DNA of 64,000 nt from Blastobasis lacticolella (taxonomy: Eukaryota > Arthropoda > Insecta > Lepidoptera > Blastobasidae). A program made the position numbers and the translations under genes. The stretch is from the NCBI GenBank assembly GCA_905147135.1, contig LR990048.1, forward strand, positions 18,646,563 to 18,710,562, given 5' to 3'. The notes beneath the pieces are model-generated. The model saw nothing but the letters and a program-made list of their open reading frames with translations, had not been told where the DNA came from and searched no databases. Of the stretch, positions 20,470 through 32,223 are shown one piece after another; positions within the stretch are counted from its first letter, which is position 1; each line of letters begins with the position of its first letter.

Positions 20470-22080
20470 AAGCCATGGGCTTCTAGAGTTGTTTGAGAAA
20501 GCAAGCAAACCATGTAGGCCATCAATTGTTTTGGTTAAGTATACCACTCTGTTGTGCTTAGTCCTAGAGATCGTGTTATAGGAAATACTCCTGATGAAAT
20601 GAGCAGAGAACCATACCCGACACAATCAGGCGTGCTTTACTTGAGGAATCGGCCTGTAAAGGTACTAAGGTTTCAAGGATTAGGCAGTCAGTCTAGTTAC
20701 ATTTTTGCATTTTGATAGGTAAAACCTCAATGTAATTTGAACAGTACATGATAGGGCGAAAGTTACCGCATTTTATATGGTTGGCTACCTGCTCGTAGCT
20801 GCTTGAGATTATAAATTGAGACAGTGAAATTACATAAGCAGATACTATACCAGAACTATATTGATCGAAGGCAAGAAAACGAACCTAGACGTGACAAAAA
20901 GGCCGAAGGACGGCTACGGGACACAGATCTGGTACTGGACATGCTACTATTTTACTGACTCTAAATTTAATTAGCGTTTAAGTAGATAAAATAACTACTA
21001 ACTAACTAAGTAACTTTGGGAGGGATAACATAGTCTTTCCGTTGCTATATAATTTGTCATAGATTTTTACGTCAAAGGCCGACACCGCATCCGTTCCAAT
21101 AACGTTGCTGGTGTCCTGGATGATAGTGGCTGGTTTCCATTGGGTGGACCGTCTCATAATGTGCCGCTCTAAAAATTAAAAATATAAACTACCCGCAGTT
21201 GCTCCTAACTTTAACCCCAACCAGATCCACTCGATACGGTCACGCTCCGGGCCGCGGAGCGGGCAAAATATTGTTTTGTCTCGTGATAGATTCTGTTTGT
21301 TCTTGTTCATCGAATACCCTCTTTTACCTCACTGCTGTAATATTGAGCGCGAAAGCGATCTCCGTATCCGGATTGTAAGTCAAACGGTTTAGACCGTGTT
21401 TTGTTTTGATTTGGGCGTCCTAACATACACAAGTCGATGATAGTCCCGTTTGTGAGAAAATGCTTACGGTTTGTATAGGCTGGCCAGCGGCAGATTTGTT
21501 TTTGAAAATGTAGTAATATTAAAATACAAATACCTATTTGTAGATTGAATAACGATGGGGGCTTCAAATTATTAAAATGGTGTCATTTACTCAATAACAG
21601 AACTAAACATTAAGAATAAACTAAAAATACACTTTGCCCAAGAACTCGAAAGGCTAAAAGTATGATTAGAAATGCAGTCACGAGGTTCTTAACCTGGGAA
21701 TCAACCTATTACAACAAAGGATACGGTCTATCGGTCATACAAGGTCTGCACTAAGATCCAGCCGGTAAGTACAAAGTGAATGAAAAACGGAAGTATGTAA
21801 AATACTGAACTCGTATCAGTTGAAAAAAGAAATCTAAGTCTAGCCAATTTTTCACAATTATTTTTTGAAAACTAAATATTTTTAGCAAAACTGCAACACT
21901 CACGCGACACTCATGCAACACTGGAGCAAGCCGTAGAATAAACGATGAAAGAAGAAACTCTTTTTACGCCCGGAGTAAGAAATTTTTTTCGTCATAGCGA
22001 AGAGAAATCAATGAGGAAAGAAAAAAACTCCTTTCAAGAGGAGAAGGCATTAAACACTGGTAATGCGGCGTGCCGCGAGA
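20470..22080. other. No gene seen
   Basis: Holds a dispersed tail repeat at 21,074-21,155 (related to 6,832-6,912). Short open stretches (for example 21,307-21,567 minus) show no domain. Confidence 0.4.
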
Positions 22081-22085
22081 CATAC

Positions 22086-22590
22086 GTTTTGATGTTACAT
22101 AAAATAGCCGACGGATGTGCCCAAAATGAACTAACACAAGAACTAGATTTTCTTAGAATCATGGTATGTACAACACCTCGGTCGACCTCGCTTTGCCAAC
22201 GGTATTAGGGGGCACACATAACGAGTATCCAACTCGTTGCGGTGCTATCGTTTGACTACCTTCAAATACGAAATAGTCACCCATCCAGCTCCCTTGCATT
22301 ACTAGCATTGCTTAACCTTGGTTTTTACTACATAATGAAAAACTTATCTGATTCAATGGCCAAAACTGGAATTAAGTCTCGTCATTTTGAAATGTCATGC
22401 CAATGCCAACAACAGCGACGCTGTCACATGGTTTGACAAGTTTATGGCTCTGTAAGAAAACTCCTTGAAACTCCTCCTACACAACGGCAAAAATGCGTAC
22501 AATGCATGACACACACCTTTTGATACATAAAATGGCCGACGGATGTAGCCAAAAAGAAACTAAAATAATAACTAGAATTCCCCAGCATCA
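22086..22590. repeat. Direct repeat pair flanking the fold-back element
   Basis: 'TTTTGATGTTACATAAAATA', then GCCGACGGATGTGCCCAAAA (22,089), recurs as TTTTGATACATAAAATGGCC, then GACGGATGTAGCCAAAAAG (22,517). Each is followed by an ACTAGA-T/A segment, suggesting one element duplicated in place. Confidence 0.55.
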
Positions 22591-22894
22591 TAATACATAT
22601 TATTATGGCTAATTAACTCGCTCACAGCCTATCATCGCCATAGAAATCGCAACCACGGGGCAGGTCTTCCTAACGGAGTATGGAGTTTCATTCGTCATTA
22701 GTGGCAGTGTATGACAAAGACAATGACATGCCTGTCATTGTCAATGTCCAAACCTTGGTTTTTTTTACCTGTCTGTCTAGGCAGTGCCACAAACTTAATC
22801 TGACCCAGTGACAGCGTCGCTGTTAATGGCATTGACATGACATTTCAAAATGGCGACACTTGGTTCCAGTTTTGGCCACCGGGTCAGATAAGTT
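22341..22894. mobile_element. Fold-back element with ~110-bp inverted arms
   Basis: The left arm (22,341-22,452) and right arm (22,783-22,894) pair through AACTTATCTG, TGGCCAAAACTGGAA, 'TTTTGAAATGTCATG' and 'CAGCGACGCTGTCAC'. They are about 85-90% alike by eye. No transposase was seen. Confidence 0.7.
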
Positions 22895-23042
22895 TGTGCA
22901 TCAATAGCTTTTTTCGGGTGTGTTCATAATTTCATGCCAAGAATGCGTTCGTTTCATAGCAAATTAGTAATATTGTAAACATTAATATAAAAAAATTGGC
23001 TAGGTAAAGAATTTAAATAATTACGAGAGGACATTACGTTTT

Positions 23043-23088
23043 ATAAGCTTTATCCATTACAACTCTCATTGTAATGGATAAAGCTTAT
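23043..23088. repeat. Perfect 20-bp hairpin, 6-base loop
   Basis: ATAAGCTTTATCCATTACAA, then CTCTCA, then the exact reverse complement. The loop-adjacent words (ACTCTCATTG) recur just downstream (23,093-23,101). Confidence 0.9.
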
Positions 23089-23094
23089 CATTAC

Positions 23095-25090
23095 TCTCAT
23101 TGCTGGTGGTCAGAAAAATTTTAGACTGTCTCCTTTATGAAATTGTAATACGTGCTTTTTCTACCTGTTTACATTTTGTCGTAGTTACTAAGACTAACCT
23201 AGACCTAGAAATAAATAATGTTGCCACAACACATTTATATGTTATTTAGATAAGACTCATTGCTATGTTGCGGGCACAAACCTCTTTGGTTTTTTACGTA
23301 ATTTTAGTAGTATAAGTTTTATTTTAATGTGAAAATAATAAATGATTTCTAGAAAAAATGTATTTAAACGTTTTCCACACATTGTGGGATGGGAAATTAA
23401 GCCTGAACATAAGCTTTACTCCACGTCTATCATACCGATCGCAATCGGCCTCTTGTATCCTACGACCTTCACAAAGTCGTCAGTCCATTTCGTGGAGGAC
23501 TATCCTACGATGTAAACCTTTAAATAATTCAAAATAGAGTAAGTCGAAGACGTACTGTCCACTTTTACGATGATTTTGTAACATTTATCTCGAACCATTT
23601 CTTTTTCGATATTTTTTAGGAATTCGCTAGATATTTTGCTCATAGGTGGATTATGATTGGGACATGTCTACTTGCCATTATTCCACTAGGTGGGGTCGAC
23701 ACAATTGATATTTTTCTACCTTAAGCTAATGCCTTGTAGACTGGATATTTGTTGTATGAAGGGATAATGTCAATTTTTCACATTCTTCATTAAAAATACC
23801 TTAACAGTCGCTATAGACCTCATAAACTTAGAAATATGTAATTTTTTGTTTGTTTGAAATATTGAACTGTGGGAATTTTGACGATAACGATTTAAAGCAA
23901 GGTGGCCAGAATAGTAGAAACGTGACAGTCAGCCCCGGGGTCACGTCGCGTGAACATCATCGTATCCATATCCGTAACTAAGAAACCCCAAGCTTTTCCA
24001 AATTTCTTTGAAAAATTCATTACAACTCGCGTGTAGTTTGTTAAATTAATTTGGGCTTTATTATTTTGTGTTATTTTTCAGCTTTGAGTCGCTTCTTTCG
24101 TTCTCAATCTATTTCTTTATCTCCGTACTGTCAGTGATTTGGTTTGTTTTACATTTGTCTTTGTTTCTAAGTTTCGAAAGCGTAAGTTACATTCTCATTA
24201 CTTTTACGGTAGTTAAGAGTATTTATTAGGGCTCTAAGAGATTTCAATGTAAGTGTGAAAGGTGATTAAAACATCAATTTTGAGGAAAAGATTACCAAAT
24301 TAAATATAATCAGTACTCACTGAATAAAAAACTATAAAACTAATCTGGGACACAGTTTCGGATGTGACATCGAATACACTCTAAGAGAATGAGTCCGGCA
24401 CGAATCTCGACTTGGTCTTCGATGGCCTAGGCGCTCTAACTAAGTCTACGCCTAGGTTTGCCGCCAAATTCTAGTACGATTTACACCCATGTTCCGTTTA
24501 ATACCCTTTGTGTTTTTTAAAGTTTTAATGACATTTTAGCGTTAGCGTCCCTCACACTAGGCACACAACTTACACACGCGAAGTAAATACAATTTCAATA
24601 ATAGTCCTTTGACTCGTGAGTCGATAGGTAGGACCATAATAATGCCTGATGAGATGATCGGAATATGTTTGACGGTTTGAGCGAAGTCTCTATATGCGTA
24701 TTGTCTAATGTCACTGGTTCGTTTGATGTCGAAGGCTTTGCTGGTTGGCTGAGATATGAGGTCTGATGGGAGTCTCAGCTCCTTATCGATTAGGTAGGTT
24801 TTCCGAGACCTAAAGGCCTCTATTCTATATTATTTAGGTGTGGATAACGTTAGGGTTTCGGAATCATAGGGTTAGAGTGGCCACAGAAGAAAGAAGAATC
24901 TGTTGCCGTTTCAAGTGCTGTCAAAGCTAAGTCGCATGTTTACTTTATACTTTGTTTGAATTTTTGTACGGATTTTATAAATTGTTTGACTATTTCGATT
25001 TGCGTGGATTACAGTTAAATTATCTTATTTACGCGGATTTATGTTTCATTCGTTTCATTTCTTAAGGATTTTGATATTTGATTTTACTTT
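23095..25090. other. No gene seen
   Basis: 23,410-23,515 resembles a decayed LINE 3' piece (TCACAAAGTCGTCAGTCCAT, then TTCGTGGAGGACTATCC), like 29,840-29,880 and 45,105-45,155. The rest is AT-rich and unassigned. Confidence 0.35.
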
Positions 25091-25099
25091 TATTTATGT

Positions 25100-25300
25100 G
25101 AACTATTTGCGAATATCTTCCTAATATTCGTGCGGTTGAATTACAGAGAATTGCTATAAAACTTACATATTCCTCATGACGTTTTTCAAAACGTGTTCAA
25201 ATCACAATATGTGAAATGATATTTATTATGTTATGTCTACTCTTTATAGGTAGGTACTCGACAGATAGGTATTAGGGTGACTGAGAAGTTACAGTATACA
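25100..25300 (+). repeat. Repeat R, uninterrupted copy
   Basis: Homologous, in reverse orientation, to 37,253-37,475 plus 37,889-37,935: TTTGCGAATATCTTCCTAAT, then ATAAAACTTACATATTCCT, then 'TCTACTCTTTATAGGTAG'. It represents the site without the insertion seen at 37,473-37,888. Confidence 0.7.
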
Positions 25301-25304
25301 TACC

Positions 25305-27687
25305 CCCAGCTGGGGATTTCAATGTTTTTGTGGACATTATGGAAGAAGTGTTACAAATACTGTCGAAGGGAAATAAACGAATTATTATATGTGGTGACTT
25401 TAACGTTAATTTCTTAGAACAGTCTTCACGTTCCAAAAGATTGCTGTCTCTATTTGAGGGCTTCGGCTTGCATGAGATGTTTTTATGCACCTACCAGGGT
25501 GACTGAAGGGTCATCAACATATATAGATAATATATTTTGTAGTTGTGAGGTCTCTGATAAGTTTATGCTGGATTGTTTAGGTTCAATTCATCATGGCCTT
25601 GGCGTCAAATTAGGTATTAAGCTTGATAGGAAACCTATCAAAATTAAGTGTAGACCAATGAGCGGAAACCGTTTAAAGAGTTTTTCGAAAAATATTGCAT
25701 ATAAAATGAATATATTACCAACAAATATTGACCCAATATTGCATTATGACGACATGTTTAATACAATTAAAACTGAATTTGACATACAATTTCCTATAAA
25801 AACATTAATTAATTACAAAAAAATAGTAATATTAAGTTTTGTGACTGGGCCACAACCGGAATTCATAAAAGCCGGAAGAAATTATATGAATAATATAATA
25901 TGAAATCATATAATAAGACTGTAGCATTCGGTAATTATGTAAAAACTTATTCTAAGATATTTAAGAATATTTGTTATGTTGCAAAAGCTAATTTTATTAA
26001 AAATAAAATTAACTCATCGGACAATAAGATTAAGGCCGTGTGGAATATTGTGAATAATGAACTCGGTCAAACAGCTGAACATGACGTTAATTACAAATTA
26101 AAAGTGGATAATAATACTATAACATCTGACCTAAACGTGGCAAATACATTAAGTGAGTTCTTTTCTAACATTGCAGTGAAGACTACGCAAAATCTCCAAT
26201 CTTCTTCTGCAACACCTTTAGAGATACTACAGAAGAATCATAGTCCATGCTTTGAGGATTTTAAATTTGATGTTGTATGTGAGGCCGATTTAATTAATAG
26301 TTTTAAATCGCTTAAAATGAAAAAGACGGAGGATATTTATGGCATTTCTGTCAAGGTCGTCAAAACGATTGTTGAATATATTGCACCACACCTTGCATCA
26401 ATTTTCAATAACTGTGTTACTAAAGGCATATTTCCAGACCTTATAAAATTAAGCAAATTAGTGCCTCTTTATAAAAAGGGAGATAAAAGTGACCCATCTA
26501 ATTTCAGGCTTGTCTCAGTATTACCGGTATTTAGTAAAATATTTGAGAAAAATATTTTAAGGCAGCTTCTAGTACACTTCACAGTAAATAAATTATTCCA
26601 TGCTAAACAATTCGGATTTACTAGGCGGCGATCCACCATTGATGCGGGTATCGAATTAGTCAAACACATTTATGATGCCTGGGTGAAATCACAGAACGCT
26701 ATTGCCGTCTTCTGTGATCGTTCTAAGGCGTTCGATTGCGTTGATCACGAGATCTTGCTCTCTAAGTTGAGTCATTATGGAGTAAAAGGAAATGCGCTTT
26801 GTCTTTTGCAGAGTTATCTGAACAAGATTTGGGTGTGTACCTTGATGGTAAACTATCCTTTGTTCACCATTACGAACACATTGTTAACAAAAGCATGCGT
26901 ACTCTGGGTTTCATTTACAGGTCCACCAAAGAATTCAAAGGCACTCGTTCTGTAATATATTTATATAATACGCTTGTCAGGACTATTCTTGAATATAATT
27001 CTGTAGTGTGGTCTCCTTTCTATGAGGTTCACAGTGCACGTATTGAAGGAGTACAGCGGAAACTTCTCAATATGCTTTGCTACCGACGCCACGTAGGCAG
27101 ACAGTTACGCTCTTATGCCGATAGATTGTTGAAGTTTCGTATTGATTCCTTGGAAACACGTCGCAATTGCAACGATTTGGTCACGCTTTACAAAATAGTC
27201 CACAACTATTATGACTCTCCAGCGCTCCTCTCTTTATTAAACTTTAATACCCGCTATAAATCACGTAATCCTAGTCAGAGACCCTGTAGTCCGTATTTGT
27301 CGCCAATACAATGAAGCGGTTCAAAAACACTCGTCGCTTGACATATTTCATCCGAGTTTATCAAAATTTAAGAATAATGTGTTTGCTTGGTATTCTTCTG
27401 TTGGTAACTAAGCAGTTCGAGCTCTCAAAAATCATACAAATATGTTTGATTTTTGAGAGTTTGAACTTCTCTAGTTCAATCACCACTGAAATTTTTATGT
27501 TTTTTGTTCTAATTAACCAATACTACTAACACTATTATAATTTTAGAAATACTTTAAGCCATGCTGTGCACATAATGGAAAAGAATTATAGTCTAGTACT
27601 TACATTTAAGAAATTATGCACAGTATTGTTTAATGACTGTAATTTGTTGTATGTGCCTTTTAAATAAAATAAATAAATAAATAAATA
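25305..27687 (+). pseudogene. Jockey-type LINE relic 1 (endonuclease C-terminus, RT with core deletion, 3' tail)
   Basis: The 5'-truncated start reads IIICGDFNVNFLEQSS (endonuclease). Frame changes near 25,480 and 25,890 follow. Then comes an open RT half (25,900-26,830) with LVPLYKKGDKSDPSNFR and AIAVFCDRSKAFDCVDHEIL (RT motif A). The next RT block, with the catalytic DD motif, is missing: SYL is followed within a few codons by DLGVYLDGKLSF in another frame, which continues to a stop at 27,314. A 3' UTR and an (AATA)n tail end at 27,687. Confidence 0.88.
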
Positions 27688-28920
27688 GGTTCCAGAAAGT
27701 CAAAATTAATGACATATACTCGTGCAAATCTTCCATAAGGATGGGTGTCCCTCAAGGATCAATATTAGGACCATTTTTGTTCCTTGTCTATATAAACGAC
27801 CTACCTTACTTCCTAGACAAAGATTGCGAAAGTGTTCTATTTACTGACGATACATCATTAATATTCAAGACGCCTAGGAATGAAAGTAACTTTGACGACG
27901 TAAATAGAGCACTCTCGCATTTACATATATGGTTCACTGCAAATAATTTGCTTCTAAATACTACAAAGACAAAATGCATTATTCAAAATGCGTTATTTAA
28001 AATGCTTAACGTATAGACCAAAAATATTACTCTTGAGATAAACAACAAAGTGGTAAATTTTCGGATTCTACTGTTTTTTTGGGCATATCACTAGATAGCA
28101 AGTTACAGTGGAAAGAACACTTAACGGCTCTATCGCGCAGATTAAATTCGGCTATTTTTGCAATAAAAAGAATTCGCAGAATCACTGACGTGGAAACTGC
28201 TCGGATGGTATACTATAGTTATTTCCACAGAGTTAGATACTCGACCGCCCGGCTACCGTCGCTCCGTAATCCGTAAATGAATACATGTTTTTGAAAAACT
28301 GCGCACTATTTCTAATTTTAAGTTATTCAAACAGGTATATTTCTCACTTTGCCATTCAATTTTAACTTAAAGTATTACGCCGTGAGGTAGGGTTTGTCAA
28401 TATTGAAAGAGCCCAGAGAGCAGTTCTAAAGGTTTCTATTTTTCGTTCCTTTGTCTATCCAACGGTGTTGCTATATAAAGCTTGTATTGTATTAACTGTA
28501 AATAAAGACGGTATTTAAACAATACTCAGCCCTTCCATATAGCACGGAAATGCGCAATGATTTTCTTTGCCCTCAAAATGCAACTCTCTGTGTATGTGTT
28601 CTCATCAAGATTTTATATGTTCCTTGGATTGTTTCTCTACAACAGATTAAATAGGAAACTAAGTCTGTATTATAACTGTTACAGTACTTGTAAGAAAATG
28701 GCCAAAGAAGCTCTCCAAAAGGTGCCATATGAAGATGCTGAGAAATTACTATTAGTTCTAGGTAGTATTAGTATATATTTTAGTATAGTTTTAGTGTATA
28801 TTTTATATTTATTAGCGAATAGGTATATATAGTAATAGGTATATGTATATAGATATATTTGTATTGTAACTGTAAATATGTGTTTTATGTGTTTATGAAT
28901 TAAAGAACCATTAGTTCTAG
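27688..28920 (+). pseudogene. Jockey-type LINE relic 2 (RT core to 3' end)
   Basis: It abuts the tail of the first LINE. It reads FQKVKINDIYSCKSS, RMGVPQGSILGPFLFLVYIN and SVLFTDDTSLIF (catalytic DD as FTDDT) to a stop at 28,016. In another frame it gives FLGISLDSKLQWKEHLTALS, then after decay RAQRAVLKVSIFRSFVYPT (about 28,410-28,460) and a 3' end near 28,920. It belongs to a different subfamily from LINE 1. The 5' part is absent. Confidence 0.85.
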
Positions 28921-28971
28921 GTTAATTTAATATAAAATATCTAAACCACATCAACATAATCACAGCCATAA

Positions 28972-29075
28972 CGGCCCACCGCAGGACTAAGGGCGTCTCC
29001 CACGAAATGGGAGGTTATTGCCATAATCTCCACGCTTGGTTTGATGACGGGTTGCAGATCGAAGATCCGGTCCAA
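28972..29075 (-). repeat. RTE-type 3'-end repeat, truncated
   Basis: 'AGGGCGTCTCCCACGAAATG', then GGAGGTTATTGCCATAATC, matches the family at 58,450-58,655. Confidence 0.7.
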
Positions 29076-29689
29076 TCCTGGCCGAGCACAAAGGTTCGTA
29101 GAGCATGTACTGCCTCCTTACAGACGATCCGGATTAAGAGAATCATGAAGAAATTACTTGTTCTTACAATAATATTTTCTATTCTAAAAGATAAGAGGAA
29201 AGGAAACTATTACCAGTTCCTATATTCTTGACTTACCACATCAATTATCACACATACGCTCAGCAAAATTAATAACAACAATTCACAAATCGATATTTCA
29301 ATGTACACGCGAGAGAGACCCGCATTTTCTTCGACAATTAAATGCGGGAAAAATCGGGAAAGCGACAGAATCGGGACACTGTAATTTGCGGGACGCGGCG
29401 CCGGGACACGGGACATTTGTCAAACCGGACGTGACGTTTGTAAAATTCCGCCTGTCGCAATACTGCGGAATGAAAGATTAAATTGGAACAAACGTAGATG
29501 TTGCATTGCACTGGATGAAACCGGTTTATAAGCGAATTAGCGTTAAATATCGGAGCCTCCTAACACAGGCATCAAGCGTAAAAGAATTATGTCACACGTA
29601 ATTATGTCGTCGTCGTTTGTGTTTCTGTAGGGCACTAAAAGTGGGTATACATTCCACCCTAATGTCACAGATATACCAGCTTTCCACAC

Positions 29690-29930
29690 AATCCACTTCG
29701 GTTCAATCTTTATAATGCGTACTGCTAAGGAAATTAATCATAATATCAGCTGAAAGACGCCACTGACGCTGCTAGGCATAAGCCTCCCCTAGAGATCTTC
29801 ACAAAGGCAGGATCTATGCCCTCCGCATCCAGCTGGTACCTGCAATCTTCACCAGGTCGTCGGTCTACCTTGTGGGAGGCCGCAAAGAAAGGAATACCGC
29901 CTATTAATGTCTTCCCCCAACAAACAAGTA
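29690..29930 (+). repeat. LINE ORF2/3' scraps
   Basis: 29,690-29,735 carries the TTCAATCTTTATAATGCGTA, CTGCTAAGGAAA motif of the 19,080 family. 29,810-29,885 carries TCTTCACCAGGTCGTCGGT, TTGTGGGAGGCC, an RTE-type piece. Confidence 0.5.
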
Positions 29931-30079
29931 CAATCTCAAAACTAAACTTCATGTACAGACTGTTTTTAAACAGCGTGGGCATGCATTTTAGGCAATATCA
30001 TGTTATCTTATACTTATCAGCAATTGCGATGGCCCTCAAATGCTTGCCTAGTAAGAATAGGATAGCGCAATTACAGGTA

Positions 30080-30228
30080 TTTCATCTTAGTCCTCATGGT
30101 GACAACATACGTGTGGTTCTGCATTTTAGTTGCCTGCAACCAAAATGCATGAATCGTAGATGTTATGGGCGACAGTTACCGCTTATCACCAGATGGGCTG
30201 TTTGCTCGTTTGTCCCTGTTTTGTGTAT
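30080..30228 (+). repeat. Repeat family T copy
   Basis: From ATTTCATCTTAGTCCTCATG to ATCACCAGATGGGCTGTTTGC. Compare 9,333-9,465. Confidence 0.7.
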
Positions 30229-30509
30229 AAAAAAAAGCCAAAAAAAACCTTGCGATATCCCGTCAGCAACGAAAATATTCGAACCAACGTGTTCTCCAAC
30301 GTGTAACCAACGTGTCTCTTCTAGGGATCAGCCCGACACGCGAAGGCAATGGTTGCGCTTTATCATTTTAATCGGTTTCCGGAGCCCAGGTGTAAAACGC
30401 CACTCGTTTCGACAATTCCATCCCGTAAATATCCGCTTGCCTTTCCAGCCGAGGTGCGAAAGTCACGTTATTACATCGCGATTTTGACTTCCGTCAGTAA
30501 CATATTGAA

Positions 30510-31780
30510 GTTGAGATTCAGGCAATGAAATATCAAGAATGACCTCATCAAGAATCCGTATCAGTCCAATGGATTTTGAGTCTACTGTTGGAGGGGACTA
30601 CATTTGGGCCCTCAGATGCACAATGTCTATCTATCTTATAGCACATTTCTCATTTTGACTACTTCTCTAAGTGACAACTACTTTATCGGCCTTAGCGAAC
30701 CGCCTATTTCGCATTCCGTCCAATTCTCAATATGTCTATATCTATGGTACTTTGAGGAGGGTTTTGCCGCAATCTTCACGTTAGGTGGAGTTGGGTATTG
30801 TGGTCTACGGAGGTCATAGCTGCTTTGCCTTAAAACATTTGACACCTTGTTCCCCGACGGACGAGACCATTTCCGCCGCATAACCATCCTGTCGGGTCGA
30901 AGGTTCGCCGTCACCGGCGATGCCCACTCGAAAAAGCCCTGAAATATCAATTGGTACGAAGAGTCGTACGCAAGAGACGAAGAGTCGTACGAAAGAGACG
31001 AAGAGTCGTCACAGAGGTCAAGCTTGAGGAGCGGGACCTGGGTGAGTACAACCGCCTTATCTATTTCTGCCGCCAATTGTAGTTCGTGTGTGTGTTGTGT
31101 TCCGGTTAGAATTATAAGGTAGCCAGCGCAATTATAAGCATGAGGCATTTCATCTTAGTTCTCACATTGACAACGCACCTGCGGTTCTGCATTTTTGTTG
31201 CCAGCTACCTAAATACATGAATCATCAGGTGAGGTAGCTGCTCGTTTATCACAGTGTAGAATAAAAAAAAACCCGCCATCGCGCATGTCGTTGGCCCTTC
31301 TCGGACGGGGTCACACATGGTCTTGACCACGGGTGGTGGTGAACCCATTTCAAGATCAAGACACGTGTCAAAACTCTATTCATCTTTTTTTCTGTTAGAA
31401 TGACAGCTTGTTAATTATCTTTTGGTTTTAAGGGTATGTTCCGGGTTTCCTACCGCGTACCTTTGTTGACGAGTAGCGCGATATTTCGACACGATATTTC
31501 GTACGGTTTCCCGAGAGACACGAGTAGAAAGATTCAACACCGGTAATATAAGTAGTTGGTGCTATTCTACTTTATCGGAGACACCACGGCCTCAAAAATG
31601 ACATTGAGCACAAAATCGACACCACAGGTGACCGGAGAGCTGGCTCGTTTCTCGGACAGAGGATGAGAAATCCAACGAATTCTAATATCAAACAAAAGCT
31701 AGCTTTATGGGCATCATTCCGATGCCCAAAAAGCTAGCTGGACACTGAATGATGTTTTTAATATATAATATTTTAGTATT
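30510..31780. repeat. Duplicated block X, copy 1
   Basis: Matches 43,565-44,535 and, after an interruption, 46,727-47,053. It includes TTTTGAGTCTACTGTTGGAG, tandem GAGTCGTACG(C/A)AAGAGACGAA units (30,961-31,010) and a repeat T tail at 31,143. The 156-codon minus-strand open stretch (30,678-31,148) is repeat-derived, since the second copy breaks it. The block ends exactly where block Y begins. Confidence 0.85.
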
Positions 31781-32223
31781 ACAGAGAATTGTTGGCTACA
31801 GAGTTACGCAATTAGCTTTATGTTGCTCATGTCCTGCTTTCTCCTTTAGGTGGTCATCACTTGCCTGTTTGTCAAGTATACTCGAGAAACGCCATCTAAA
31901 AATTTACTTTTTGTTCAATAAAACCGTAATATATACATCCACAACTTAGACGACGTTATTAAAAAGTTAAGTTATATAAATCTCGAATGTACCTGCTGTA
32001 TTGCGGAAGGGTAAGCTCTGACCATCATTTGAGATATCACACGAGAGACAAAACACGTACAATTTATTAACGCAATAAGACATAATGATTCTTGCTCTAG
32101 AAAAAATATTCTTAATAGCAAACAAGCATAGGGTGCATATTATTATTCAAGTATTACAATAAGTAAACACAACTGCATCGTAAAGCACTAAAATTACAAG
32201 TCAGCTAATAAGCACATTATCAC

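Noticed and set aside
22086..22590. CRISPR-like array
   Set aside because: Only two diverged repeats, no regular spacers, and a eukaryotic setting.
29816..30487. 223-codon forward open frame
   Set aside because: It crosses an RTE scrap and a repeat T copy, so its sequence is repeat-derived and not a gene.
30678..31148. 156-codon minus-strand open frame
   Set aside because: It lies inside duplicated block X; the second copy (43.7-44.2 kb) breaks it, and the wording matches dispersed repeat T.
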